Of a DNA stretch of 64,000 nt, positions 25,589 to 36,525 are shown piece by piece. The DNA lies in NCBI RefSeq assembly GCF_025751435.1, contig NZ_JAOWKY010000001.1, forward strand, positions 1,038,001-1,102,000, written 5' to 3'. Source of the DNA: Albidovulum marisflavi (GTDB taxonomy: Bacteria > Pseudomonadota > Alphaproteobacteria > Rhodobacterales > Rhodobacteraceae). The translations under genes were made by a program, and so were the position numbers. The notes beneath the pieces were generated by a model. It ran no database searches. It was not told where the DNA came from and saw only the letters and a list, made by a program, of their open reading frames with translations. Position 1 is the stretch's first letter. Every line of letters starts with the position of its first letter.

Positions 25589-26169
25589 CGAAGGCCGTCC
25601 TTGCCCTCGGCCTCGGCGGCCGTCAGTCCCCCGACCCGTGGCAGCGGCCGTCCGCTGTCGGTGACCGCGACGGCGACCATGATCTCGTTCGCGCGGGGCG
25701 CGTCGTTCATCCGCACCTCGACCCCGTCGAAATGGGACCGGACATAGGCCGCGTCCTTGTGCCCAAGCGGAACGTCCAGGTCCTGTCCCGGCCCGCCCAT
25801 CTTCTTGGATGACGGCACCAGAGCGGCACCCTTTTCCACGGTCGCCCGCAGCGGAGTGCCCAGCTTGGGATGCAGGATGGCGGCGGCATGTTCCAGCTCG
25901 CCGTTTTCGCCGACCATCGCCGCCTTGCCGTAACTTTCGGCCTGTTGCGGCTCGATCCCCAGGGCCTTGACGCATCGTTCGCCCAGAAGCCCGCCAAGCT
26001 CGGCGCCGATATCCATCAGGTCGGACAGATCCTCGACATACCGGCCCGCGAAGGGATTGGCGATGACCGCCACCGCGACGGCCTTGCGGGTGGCCGGATC
26101 AATCGCCCGGCCCATTTCCTTGCGGGTCTCCTCGACCCAGACGGCGATCTTGCGGATATCGGCTTTCAT
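25585..26169 (-). CDS. 'Amino acid synthesis' family (DUF1185-type) protein, second copy
   Basis: 194 aa. Contains 'VAVIANPFAGRYVEDLSDLM' (about 39-58), 'YGKAAMVGENGELEHAAAIL', 'VPSSKKMGG' and 'VRSHFDGVEVRMNDAPRANE', all shared with the gene immediately upstream. These are hallmarks of a family misleadingly annotated 'amino acid synthesis', known structurally but not biochemically. The ATG at 26169 overlaps the upstream stop (ATGA). The two copies are of equal length and clearly diverged, suggesting a heteromeric enzyme or two successive steps. No signal peptide or membrane segment. Function unknown; context suggests a role in processing the ring-cleavage product. Confidence 0.82.
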   Translation of the reverse strand: MKADIRKIAVWVEETRKEMGRAIDPATRKAVAVAVIANPFAGRYVEDLSDLMDIGAELGGLLGERCVKALGIEPQQAESYGKAAMVGENGELEHAAAILHPKLGTPLRATVEKGAALVPSSKKMGGPGQDLDVPLGHKDAAYVRSHFDGVEVRMNDAPRANEIMVAVAVTDSGRPLPRVGGLTAAEAEGKDGLR

Positions 26170-26750
26170 CTCAGCCCGTCCTCCCCCTTTACCTCCCATG
26201 CCTCCAGCCCGCCGGAGCGGGAATGGATGCGTGGACCCGTGGTCATGACCAGCACCAGAACCATCTCGTCGGCGCGCGGAGCGTCGTTCAGGCCCACTTC
26301 GATCGAATCGAAATGGCTGCGCACGTAGCTTGCGTTGACATGGGTGACGGGCACGTCCAGCCGAGCGCCAACACCGCCCACCTTCTTGGCCGAGGGCACG
26401 ATGGCCTTGGCCCCGCCCAAGACCTCCCGCATCGCGTAGCCGCCCGGCGCATGCCAGAGCGCGCCGTGTTCCAGTTCGCCCGCCGCGCCGACGATCGCGC
26501 CCTTGCCGTAGCCTTCGACCGACCTCGGGTCGCCCCCCAACGCCTCGAGAAGCCGTTGGGCCATCATCAGCCCAAGCGGTTTCAGGTCCTCCATGAAGCC
26601 CTTGATCTCTGGCTCGTAGCGCCCCGCGAAGGGATTTTTCACGACGGCCAGCGCCGCCGCGCGCATCAAGGGCTGCTGGGCGCGCGGTCCGCCTTCGTGG
26701 TGGATCTCCTCGACCACGGTCATGAACTTCCGGATTTCGGGTTCAGGCAT
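26166..26750 (-). CDS. 'Amino acid synthesis' family (DUF1185-type) protein, first copy
   Basis: 194 aa paralogue of the next gene: 'ALAVVKNPFAGRYEPEIKGF', 'YGKGAIVGAAGELEHGALWH', 'VPSAKKVGG' and 'VRSHFDSIEVGLNDAPRADE'. The blocks NPFAGRY, GELEH, PS-x-KK and NDAPRA are invariant between the two copies and are the best candidates for the active site. It overlaps the UPF0280 gene by 8 bp upstream and the second copy by 4 bp downstream. Cytoplasmic by sequence. The biochemical role of this family is unknown to me. Confidence 0.82.
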   Translation of the reverse strand: MPEPEIRKFMTVVEEIHHEGGPRAQQPLMRAAALAVVKNPFAGRYEPEIKGFMEDLKPLGLMMAQRLLEALGGDPRSVEGYGKGAIVGAAGELEHGALWHAPGGYAMREVLGGAKAIVPSAKKVGGVGARLDVPVTHVNASYVRSHFDSIEVGLNDAPRADEMVLVLVMTTGPRIHSRSGGLEAWEVKGEDGLR

Positions 26751-27588
26751 GAGCCAAAGTCTCCGTTTCTGGTGCGGGGGCCATCACGCGGGCCGCCCCG
26801 TTCAGGAATAGCGCAGCCCCGGCGATCAGGCCAGCCGCCCGCATCGCGCTGGCTTCGGCCAGCCCGCGGTCAAGCGCGGCGGCGGTTTCGTCCGCGCCCA
26901 GCGGGCCGACATGCACGGTGACGGGCCGGTCGCCCAGATCGCTGTCGGGCTGAAGGTCACGGGCAGGCGCGCGGGTGATCGCGGGGTGCCCCGGCAGGTC
27001 CACCGCATTCGCGATCAGCGTCGCAGCCGCATCCGCCGCGGCAGCGCAGCTTGCCAGAACCGTGACGGACTGCGCGATGCCAAGCGAGAGGCTGCGCCCG
27101 CCACGGCCGGAGGTGGCGATGCCGCCGATCCCGTCGCCGTCCCGGATGTCCAGGGTGCCCAGAACCGCGGCGTCGACCCCCGCCATGGCGGCGCGATAGC
27201 TTTGACTCGGTGAAAGGTGGATGGCGATGTCCCCACCATTGTTGACCATGGCGCGGGCAAGTCCTCCGGACAAGACCATGGCCGAGAGCACTTCATCGGC
27301 CACGGCGCCGGCGACGGCGGCCATCGGCGTGATGAATGCGCGCCGGGCGTGCGGGGCAACCGCGCAGGCCATCCGCCGCGCGACCGGCCCCTGGGGTGAG
27401 GGGCCGCCCCAAGGCCGGCGCAGCAGCGGCAGTTCCGCCACAAGCTCGTCCAGCAGGGGCGCGAACCGACGGACTGCGGCGTCAAAGGCGGCCTCTCGCC
27501 CCGGTCCGTCGGCGCCGATCACCAGGTCTATGGGCCCGTGCTGCAGGTGCAGGCGGTTTCCGGGCAGGCGGGCGGCGGTGGCGGGCAT
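26743..27588 (-). CDS. UPF0280 (ApbE-superfamily) protein
   Basis: 281 aa. 'MACAVAPHARRAFITPMAAV' and 'GGLARAMVNNGGDIAIHLSP' (about residues 120-139, with the N-x-GGD motif of ApbE-like folds) identify the UPF0280 family, related to the flavin transferase ApbE. UPF0280 itself has no established activity. The ATG at 27588 follows GGGGGGCTGAACCC; a frame beginning at 27615 overlaps the preceding gene. It lies 4 bp after the reductase-like gene, which suggests either maturation of that flavo-iron-sulfur enzyme or a catalytic step of its own. No signal peptide, unlike classical exported ApbE. Confidence 0.85.
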   Translation of the reverse strand: MPATAARLPGNRLHLQHGPIDLVIGADGPGREAAFDAAVRRFAPLLDELVAELPLLRRPWGGPSPQGPVARRMACAVAPHARRAFITPMAAVAGAVADEVLSAMVLSGGLARAMVNNGGDIAIHLSPSQSYRAAMAGVDAAVLGTLDIRDGDGIGGIATSGRGGRSLSLGIAQSVTVLASCAAAADAAATLIANAVDLPGHPAITRAPARDLQPDSDLGDRPVTVHVGPLGADETAAALDRGLAEASAMRAAGLIAGAALFLNGAARVMAPAPETETLAHA

Positions 27589-27592
27589 GGGT

Positions 27593-29061
27593 TCAGCCCC
27601 CCTTCGGCCAGTCAAAGTTCCTGGCGTGCCGGGGATCGGGGTGACCCGGCGAGGGTCCGACCTTGCGGATGCCTGGTTTCACGACGTCCTTGGCCGAAAC
27701 GATGCGGTCCACATGCCCGCCAAGCGCGGCGTAGTCGGACTTGCGCATCGTGAATTCGATCGGTGCGACAAGTGCGGGGGTCGGAACGTAGCCGAAGGAG
27801 TTGGTCGGCATGTCCATCACGTCGGCCATGACCGTGATCCCGCCGCCGGGCCAGACATAGGCCTTGGCGCCCCCGCAGGAAACATGGGTCAGCGCCTCCT
27901 TGACCGAACGGGTGAGCTTGACGGGGTTTTCCGTCACGCCCGCGCGCAGCGACCCGCCCGCGCCGCCCATGAACAGGACGGAGCAGACCGACGGTTCGCA
28001 GTTTTCTGCGACCCGTTCGACCGAGGCGCGCAGCGGTGCCGTGATCTTGGCCGGTTGCGGGACAAGGTCGTCGTCCAGGACGAAATAGGCCCACTGTTCG
28101 CCCGTGGTCGAAACCATCAGCAACCTGAGCCCGGGCCATGCGATCTTGGGGTCGGCGGGCTTGAGGATCGTCAGAGGGTCCTCCACGTCCGTGCCGCCCC
28201 AGCCGGTGCCGGGCTGCGCGACCTGGAAATAGCGCCCGGGCGTCGATTTCCGTCCCTTGACCCGGATGCCCGTGGCGGGAACGTCCAGCATCCGCCCCGC
28301 CTGGTGTTCGGACAGGACGCCCGTGATGTGGTCGTCCACGACGATGACCTCATCGACATGCGGCGCCCATTGCCTGGCGAACATGCCGATCGCGGCAGAG
28401 CCGCAGCCAACCCGCATCAGCCTTTCCTGAACGCCGTTGATGATGGGCGCATGGCCAGCCTGAACGATGACGGTCGCGCCGCCATCCACGGTCAGTTCGA
28501 CAGCCTCGCGGTTGCAAAGCGCCATAAGCGCGTCGCAGGTCGCGCGGCCTTCCGCCTTGGTGCCCCCGGTCAGGTGTTCGACCCCGCCCAAAGACAGCAT
28601 CTTGGACCCATATTCCGACGTCATGACATGGCCGATCGGTTCGCCCGCGGACCGAACGACCGCGCGTTCGTCACCGATATGGCGGTCGGTGTCGATCTTC
28701 ACCTTGACGCCGCAGTAGCTGAATATGCCTTCGGTCACGACCGTGACCATGTCGACGCCCTCGATCTCCTGGCTGACGATGAAGGGCGCGGGCTTGTAAT
28801 CTGGATAGGTGGTGCCCGCGCCCACCGCGGTGATGAAGGGCCGGTTCGCGCGCAGGATGTCGCCGTCCCATTCCTCATCCGTTGCAAGGAAGGGGACGGT
28901 CTCCGCGCCGGTTTCGATCACGGTCAGCGGATCAAGGCGCACCAGTTCGCCGCCATGGTTGGCGTAGCGGTCGCAGGCCCCCGCGCGACCCTCGGCGATG
29001 TAGCAGAGCACCGGGCAGGCGTCGCAGCGGATCTTGTCGGCCATGCGATCTGCGCGCTGGG

Positions 29062-29065
<4 letters not shown>
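27593..29065 (-). CDS. hnr: 6-hydroxynicotinate reductase-like iron-sulfur flavoprotein
   Basis: 490 aa. An N-terminal cluster C14/C17/C21/C31 ('IRCDACPVLCYIAEGRAGAC') is a probable [4Fe-4S] site. Additional cysteines at 118, 177, 184, 221, 356, 361 and 397 could carry a second cluster. The sequence resembles 6-hydroxynicotinate reductase of Eubacterium barkeri, which uses reduced ferredoxin to convert 6-hydroxynicotinate to 1,4,5,6-tetrahydro-6-oxonicotinate. The ATG at 29065 overlaps the stop of the molybdenum hydroxylase gene (ATGA), so the hydroxylase and reductase are produced together. Substrate assignment relies on family recognition plus context; another hydroxylated N-heteroaromatic is possible. 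Confidence 0.8.
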
Positions 29066-31783
<2,718 letters not shown>

Positions 31784-31791
<8 letters not shown>

Positions 31792-32653
31792 GCGGGCTCT
31801 CCATGATCTTTCCTAGCGCGCGAACGATCATCTCGTTCACCGCTTCCATGCGGTAGCGTGCAGGCGCGCGCACATCGTCGATGGGGGAAAGGGGGGACAG
31901 CATTTCGGGCGTGATTTCGAACGAGTCGGGCCCCTTGTGCAGGTCGCGGCCAAGCAGTGCCGCCTCGACCGCAGGAAGGCGGCGGGCAACCGGCGAACAG
32001 GCGCCGACGGCGATCCTGGCGGTTTGGACGCGGCCTTCGGCATCCGTGCTGACATTCGCCGCGACCATGGCGATGGAAATCACCAGATAGCGGCGGCTGC
32101 CCAGTTTAAGGAAAGTGGCGCGTTCGGTTGCAGGCGGATCTGAAAACAGCAAGGCCGTCACGATCTCTGCCGGGCCAAGCGCCGTCTTGCGCGGCCCAAG
32201 CAAGAAATCGGCCAGCGCGAGCCGTCGGATGCCTGCGGCCGAGACGCATTCAACCACTGCGTCCAGCGCAAGAAGCGGGGGGACGCCATCGGCGGCGGGA
32301 GACGCATTGCACAGATTTCCCGCGATTGTGCCAGCATTCTGGATCTGGACCGAGCCGACCTCTCGTGCTGCGGCGCGAAGGGCGTCAAAGGCGGGCGGCA
32401 GATCCGCCATCGCGATATCGGTCCAGGTCGTCGCCGCGCCAATCCTCCAGCCGTCGCCGTCATGGCCAATCCCGCGCAGCCCGGCAATGCCGGTTAGATC
32501 CAGCGCGTTATCGGGCAGCGGTCGGCCCTGTCGCGAAGGGTAGAAATCGGTGCCGCCCGCGATCAGCGGCATCGGCGTTCGCGCCAGCGCCGCAAGCGCT
32601 TCTGCAACGGTTCCGGGCCGTATGAGGGTCAATGCAGGACTCCCCATTTTCAT
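31784..32653 (-). CDS. FAD-binding subunit of the molybdenum hydroxylase
   Basis: 289 aa, CoxM/XdhB-type FAD domain. 'PLIAGGTDFYPSRQG' binds the FAD pyrophosphate and 'QIQNAGTIAGNLCNASPAAD' is the second conserved FAD loop. It passes electrons from the iron-sulfur clusters of the partner subunit to an acceptor. The start is interesting. The frame extends to 32692, but that codon lies in the promoter -35. Starts at 32653 or 32647 remain, and 32653 lies only about 4 nt from the predicted transcription start with no ribosome-binding site, so translation may be leaderless. First gene of the operon. Confidence 0.86.
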
Positions 32654-32665
32654 TTGTATACGAAT
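32652..32665. promoter_or_regulatory. Operator-like palindrome at the start of the hydroxylase operon
   Basis: ATTTGTATACGAAT, a 14-bp palindrome with a single mismatched pair centred on GTATAC. It overlaps the -10 element, the predicted transcription start and the first possible start codon. Repression by the operon's MarR protein is the simplest reading. I found no second copy in the window. Confidence 0.55.
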
Positions 32666-32692
32666 AATGGGGCTGGGCCGGACGCCTGTCAA
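32664..32692 (-). promoter_or_regulatory. Strong sigma-70-type promoter of the N-heterocycle operon
   Basis: On the minus strand, -35 TTGACA (32692-32687), an exact 17-bp spacer, and -10 CATTAT (32669-32664). It begins 4 bp after the stop of the upstream thioesterase gene. The predicted transcription start, near 32657, is almost at the ATG of the FAD-subunit gene. Confidence 0.75.
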
Positions 32693-32695
32693 ATC

Positions 32696-33136
32696 CTACG
32701 TTCTGCTGCGTGCGGTGACCGGAACCATCGTCCCCTGAAGGATCGCGACCAAAGCGCGGTCGCCTGCGGCCTCGGCAAAGACCTCGGCCGTGACGACCGA
32801 GATCCGGCGGCCCGGACGGATGACGCGGCCTTCCGCGATCAGCCGGTCGCCCTGCGCCGGGGCAAGCAGGTTGATCTTCATCTCGACCGTCATGACCTCG
32901 GCCTCTTCGGCCATCAGGGTCAGCGCGGCATAGCCTGCGGCCGTGTCGCCCAAGGCAAAGGTCAGCCCGGCGTGACCGACACCGTGCTGTTGGCGCGCGA
33001 TCGGCAGGATCGGCGCGGAAAGGGTGCATGCGCCGGGGGCAAGATCGGCGATCGTCGCGCCGAAGGTCGTCATCAGGGCCTGACGGGCGAAGCTGTCACG
33101 GGTCTTGCGGTCGATCGCGGGGGAAAGCGCTGTCAT
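32696..33136 (-). CDS. PaaI-family thioesterase
   Basis: 146 aa hotdog-fold protein. 'QQHGVGHAGLTFALGDTAAG' is the PaaI-type catalytic region (the expected Asp is in GDTAAG), followed by the central hotdog helix. PaaI-like enzymes hydrolyse aromatic or acyl-CoA thioesters. The ATG at 33136 overlaps the pdeM stop (ATGA), so it belongs to the lhr-pdeM transcript rather than the N-heterocycle operon, which has its own promoter just downstream. Substrate unknown. Confidence 0.87.
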   Translation of the reverse strand: MTALSPAIDRKTRDSFARQALMTTFGATIADLAPGACTLSAPILPIARQQHGVGHAGLTFALGDTAAGYAALTLMAEEAEVMTVEMKINLLAPAQGDRLIAEGRVIRPGRRISVVTAEVFAEAAGDRALVAILQGTMVPVTARSRT

Positions 33137-33786
33137 CTTCTTCCTTTCAGCGGCAGGGCGCAGGGGGTGGGGCCAGTCAGGCAGGCGATCGCGCCGGGCG
33201 CCATGAGATCCCGAAGCGGCGGGCGCAAGGCATCCATCCCCCCCGTGTAGGCGCCGTAGGCCGGCAGGATCACGCGCTCCGTGTCGATCAGGAAACAGGG
33301 ACGCGCGGGGCCTGCAACACGGAACTTGGGGTGGTAGTGGCCCGAGATCTCTCCGGAGGCGCCCGAACGCGCGATGTGCCGGAAGGACAAGGGCCCAAGC
33401 GCGAGTTCGCGCAGGTGTTCGCCCGGAATGGCGACTGGGCCGGGGTCATGGTTGCCCTCGATCCAGATCCAGCGACGCCCGGCAATCAGCCGAGAAAGCC
33501 ACAGACGGTTGCGGTCGTCCAGGTCGGCGGCGGCCAGGTCGTCGAAGCTGTCGCCAAGGCAAACGACCACGCGCGGGTCCATCCGCGCGATGTCGGCATC
33601 CAGCCTGGCCAGCGTTTCCGCCACTTCGTAGGGCGGCAAAAGCGTGCCGCCAAGCCGGGCAATCCGCGACGACCTGCCAAGGTGAAGATCGGAGACTGTC
33701 AGAAGGCGTTCGGCCGCCCACCAGAGCGCGCCGGAGGGCAGGGCAACAAGCGCGGTCGCGGATAGGGTAAAGGGATGGCCGGTCAT
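33133..33786 (-). CDS. pdeM: Ligase-associated DNA damage response endonuclease PdeM
   Basis: 217 aa calcineurin-like metallophosphoesterase. Metal-binding motifs in order: 'VSDLHLGRSSR' (D33, H35), 'CLGDSFDD' and 'IEGNHDPGP', then 'ISGHYHPKF'. PdeM genes are typically found with an Lhr-type helicase, an exonuclease and a DNA ligase; here the helicase is immediately upstream on the same strand (84-bp gap). Likely processes damaged DNA ends. The ligase and exonuclease are not adjacent within this window. Confidence 0.9.
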   Translation of the reverse strand: MTGHPFTLSATALVALPSGALWWAAERLLTVSDLHLGRSSRIARLGGTLLPPYEVAETLARLDADIARMDPRVVVCLGDSFDDLAAADLDDRNRLWLSRLIAGRRWIWIEGNHDPGPVAIPGEHLRELALGPLSFRHIARSGASGEISGHYHPKFRVAGPARPCFLIDTERVILPAYGAYTGGMDALRPPLRDLMAPGAIACLTGPTPCALPLKGRR

Positions 33787-33870
33787 GGCGCGATCCTAGG
33801 CGGGGGCGGGCCGAAGGGGAAGGTGCGCCCTGCCATTTGGACGGCCATCGGGTCCAAACCGAGACAAGGT

Positions 33871-36273
33871 TCAGGCAAGCCCGGCCTCGGCCATCAATCG
33901 GGCCGCGGTTTCCGCGATAAGACGCTCGCGTGCAGCGCCTTCGACCGGAACCTTGCCGTGTTCCAGGAAAAGCGGCGCCGAAAGCGGCGTGACGCGATCG
34001 AGGCGCAGGTGATCTATGCGGCCCTCGACACGGTCCAGCATGGCCTCGATCCGCGCGAAGTCGACAAGCCCGCGCATCGCCTCTTCGCGCGTGATCTGAA
34101 GCATCAGGTGGTCAGGGTCGTGCCGGCGCAAGGTGTCGTAAAGGATGTCCGTCGAAAAGGTGGCCTGACGGCCCGACTTGCGCTGTCCGGGATGATTGCG
34201 TTCGATCAGACCCGCGATCTGAGCGACACTGCGGAAGGTGCGCTTCATCACCGCGTTGCCCTGAAGCCATGTCTCAAGCTCATCGGCCAAGCAAGCGCGG
34301 TCCAGAAGCGGGGCCGAATCCGCGACGGGATCAAGGCCCCAGATCAGCGTCGCGTAGTCGGTCGCCACGAAGCCAAGCGGATTGAGACCGAGGCTCTCCA
34401 TCCGATGGGTCAGCAGCAGGCCGAGCGTCTGCTGAGCGTTGCGGCCCGCGAAGCCGTAGATGCACAGGTGTTCGCGCCCATCGGCCGGGAAGCTTTCGAC
34501 AAGAAGCCGGTCGCGGCTGGGCAGGCGCGAAACCTCGCGCTGAAGCGCCAGCCAGTCGGCGGTGTGCGCGGGCAGATCCGGCCAGGACGGCTCGCGCAGC
34601 ATCGCGAGGATGCGTTCTGTCAGACGGGTCGACGTGGAAAACTTCGACCCGGAAAAGACCGCAACCTTCGGATCGCGCCCCGGGTCGCGGCTGACTTCGA
34701 CCGTCAGTTCGCGCAAGCCTTCGTAGCGGACGATCTGGCCGCCGATGAGGAAAGTGTCACCCGGGGTCAGGGACGCGGCGAACCCCTCTTCTACCTCGCC
34801 CAGCGGCTGGCCGCCCCCGCGGTTCCGGAGCCGCACCTTCAGAAGCTCCGCGTCAGTGATGGTTCCGATGTTCATGCGGATCGCACGCGAAGACCGTGGA
34901 TCGCGCAGCGACCAGAGCCCATCGCGCTGCATGAGCCGCTGCCAACGGTCATAGGCCCTGAGCGCGTAGCCGCCGGTTGCGCAGAACTCCAGGCAGGCGT
35001 CGAAATCGGCGCGCGAAAGCGTGGAATAGGGGCCCGCGGTCGTCACCTCGGCATAGAGGTCGTCCGCGTCGAAAGGGGCTGCGCAGGCAGCGATCAGGAT
35101 GTGCTGGCAAAGCACATCGCGGGGGCCGGGGCCGCGCGGTTCGCCATCAAGGTCGCGGTCGCGCACGGCCTGAAGCGCGGCCTGGCATTCGACGACCTCG
35201 AAGCGGTTGGCGGGGACAAGCAGCGCCTTTGACGGCGCGTTGTAGCGGTGGTTGGCGCGCCCGATCCTTTGCACCAGACGCTTGACGTTCTTGGGCGCGC
35301 CGACCTGGATCACGAGATCGACGTCGCCCCAGTCTATGCCCAGATCAAGCGAGCCGGTGCAGACGATGGCGCGCAGATCGCCGCTGACCATCGCGGCCTC
35401 TACCCGTTCCCGCGCCTCGCGCGATAGCGATCCGTGGTGAATGCCGATCGGCAGCGCGTCTTCGTTCGCCAGCCAGAGATGATGGAAGAATATCTCGGCC
35501 TGCGCCCGGGTGTTGTGGAAGATCAGCGTCGTGCGGTGGCGGCGGACCTGGTCGAGGATCGCGGGGATCGCGTAGCGGCCGCCGCCGCCGGCCCAGGGCG
35601 GGGGCTCGTCCGTCGCAAGCATCGCGATATCGGGGTCCGGGCCGGAATCGGCGTACAGGACTTCGCACGGGTCCGGATGGCGCGACAGGAAGCGCGCGAT
35701 CGCCTTTGGGTCTTCGACCGTGGCGGAAAGGCCGACGCGGCGCAGGCCGGGAACCAGGCTTGAAAGCCGCGACAGGCACAGCATCAACTGGTCGCCGCGC
35801 CGGGATTCCGCCAGGGCGTGAATCTCGTCGACAATCACGCGCTGCAATCCGGCGAAGATGCGCGGCGCGTCTTCGTAGCTCAGCAGCAGCGCAAGGCTTT
35901 CCGGCGTGGTCAGCAGGATATGCGGCGGGTCCGCGCGCTGTCTCTGGCGCCGGGAATGGCTTGTGTCCCCGGTGCGATCTTCGATCCGGATCGGCAGGTC
36001 CATCTCGGTGACGGGCGTAGTCAGGTTGCGGCGGATGTCGGCGGCAAGCGCCTTGAGTGGCGAGATGTAGAGCGTGTGCAGCCCCCGGTGGCGACCATCG
36101 GCAAGCTCGGCCAGCGTCGGCAGGAACCCCGCAAGCGTCTTTCCCCCGCCCGTCGGCGCGACAAGCAGAAGCGCCGGCGCTTCGGCGCGGTCCATCATGG
36201 CCTGCTGGTGCGGATGGATGTGCCATCCACGGCCAGAGAACCATTGGGCAAAATTGGCGGGCAGGGCGCGCAT
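33871..36273 (-). CDS. Ligase-associated DNA damage response DEXH-box helicase (Lhr-like)
   Basis: 800 aa superfamily 2 helicase. Q-motif region 'WHIHPHQQAMMDRA', Walker A 'VAPTGGGKTLAGF', DExH box 'VIVDEIHALAES', motif III 'VGLSATVED', motif IV/V region 'TGSLDLGIDWGDVDLVIQ', and motif VI 'VQRIGRANHRYN'. The C-terminal half (about 400-800) is the Lhr-specific winged-helix and DUF4145-like region. It translocates on single-stranded DNA in repair together with PdeM. The open frame runs on to 37437, but that part is antisense to ptsP; the start at 36273 (MRALPANFAQWF) matches the family N-terminus. Confidence 0.92.
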   Translation of the reverse strand: MRALPANFAQWFSGRGWHIHPHQQAMMDRAEAPALLLVAPTGGGKTLAGFLPTLAELADGRHRGLHTLYISPLKALAADIRRNLTTPVTEMDLPIRIEDRTGDTSHSRRQRQRADPPHILLTTPESLALLLSYEDAPRIFAGLQRVIVDEIHALAESRRGDQLMLCLSRLSSLVPGLRRVGLSATVEDPKAIARFLSRHPDPCEVLYADSGPDPDIAMLATDEPPPWAGGGGRYAIPAILDQVRRHRTTLIFHNTRAQAEIFFHHLWLANEDALPIGIHHGSLSREARERVEAAMVSGDLRAIVCTGSLDLGIDWGDVDLVIQVGAPKNVKRLVQRIGRANHRYNAPSKALLVPANRFEVVECQAALQAVRDRDLDGEPRGPGPRDVLCQHILIAACAAPFDADDLYAEVTTAGPYSTLSRADFDACLEFCATGGYALRAYDRWQRLMQRDGLWSLRDPRSSRAIRMNIGTITDAELLKVRLRNRGGGQPLGEVEEGFAASLTPGDTFLIGGQIVRYEGLRELTVEVSRDPGRDPKVAVFSGSKFSTSTRLTERILAMLREPSWPDLPAHTADWLALQREVSRLPSRDRLLVESFPADGREHLCIYGFAGRNAQQTLGLLLTHRMESLGLNPLGFVATDYATLIWGLDPVADSAPLLDRACLADELETWLQGNAVMKRTFRSVAQIAGLIERNHPGQRKSGRQATFSTDILYDTLRRHDPDHLMLQITREEAMRGLVDFARIEAMLDRVEGRIDHLRLDRVTPLSAPLFLEHGKVPVEGAARERLIAETAARLMAEAGLA

Positions 36274-36525
36274 GCGGGCGAATTTAATCGTACGCCGCGG
36301 CAAGGGAAAGCCGGCACCATCGCGCGGGCGAGGGCGAACGCCACGACAGCCTTTCGGCGTTGGCGAAGGCATTTCGGAATCCGCAACCGCCCAAGGAACA
36401 GGCACTGTGGCGGCGGCTGCTTGCCTCCAAGCCAATTTGTTTGCCCCGGCGACCGGCCGCCCCTTTCCCACTCCCCATTCCCCGCGGCATCGCCTATAGA
36501 AGGGGTAAGAGGGACCGGGACGGAC

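Noticed and set aside
32696-33136. PaaI thioesterase as part of the N-heterocycle operon
   Set aside because: It overlaps pdeM upstream and a strong promoter begins right after its stop, so it belongs to the helicase-pdeM transcript.
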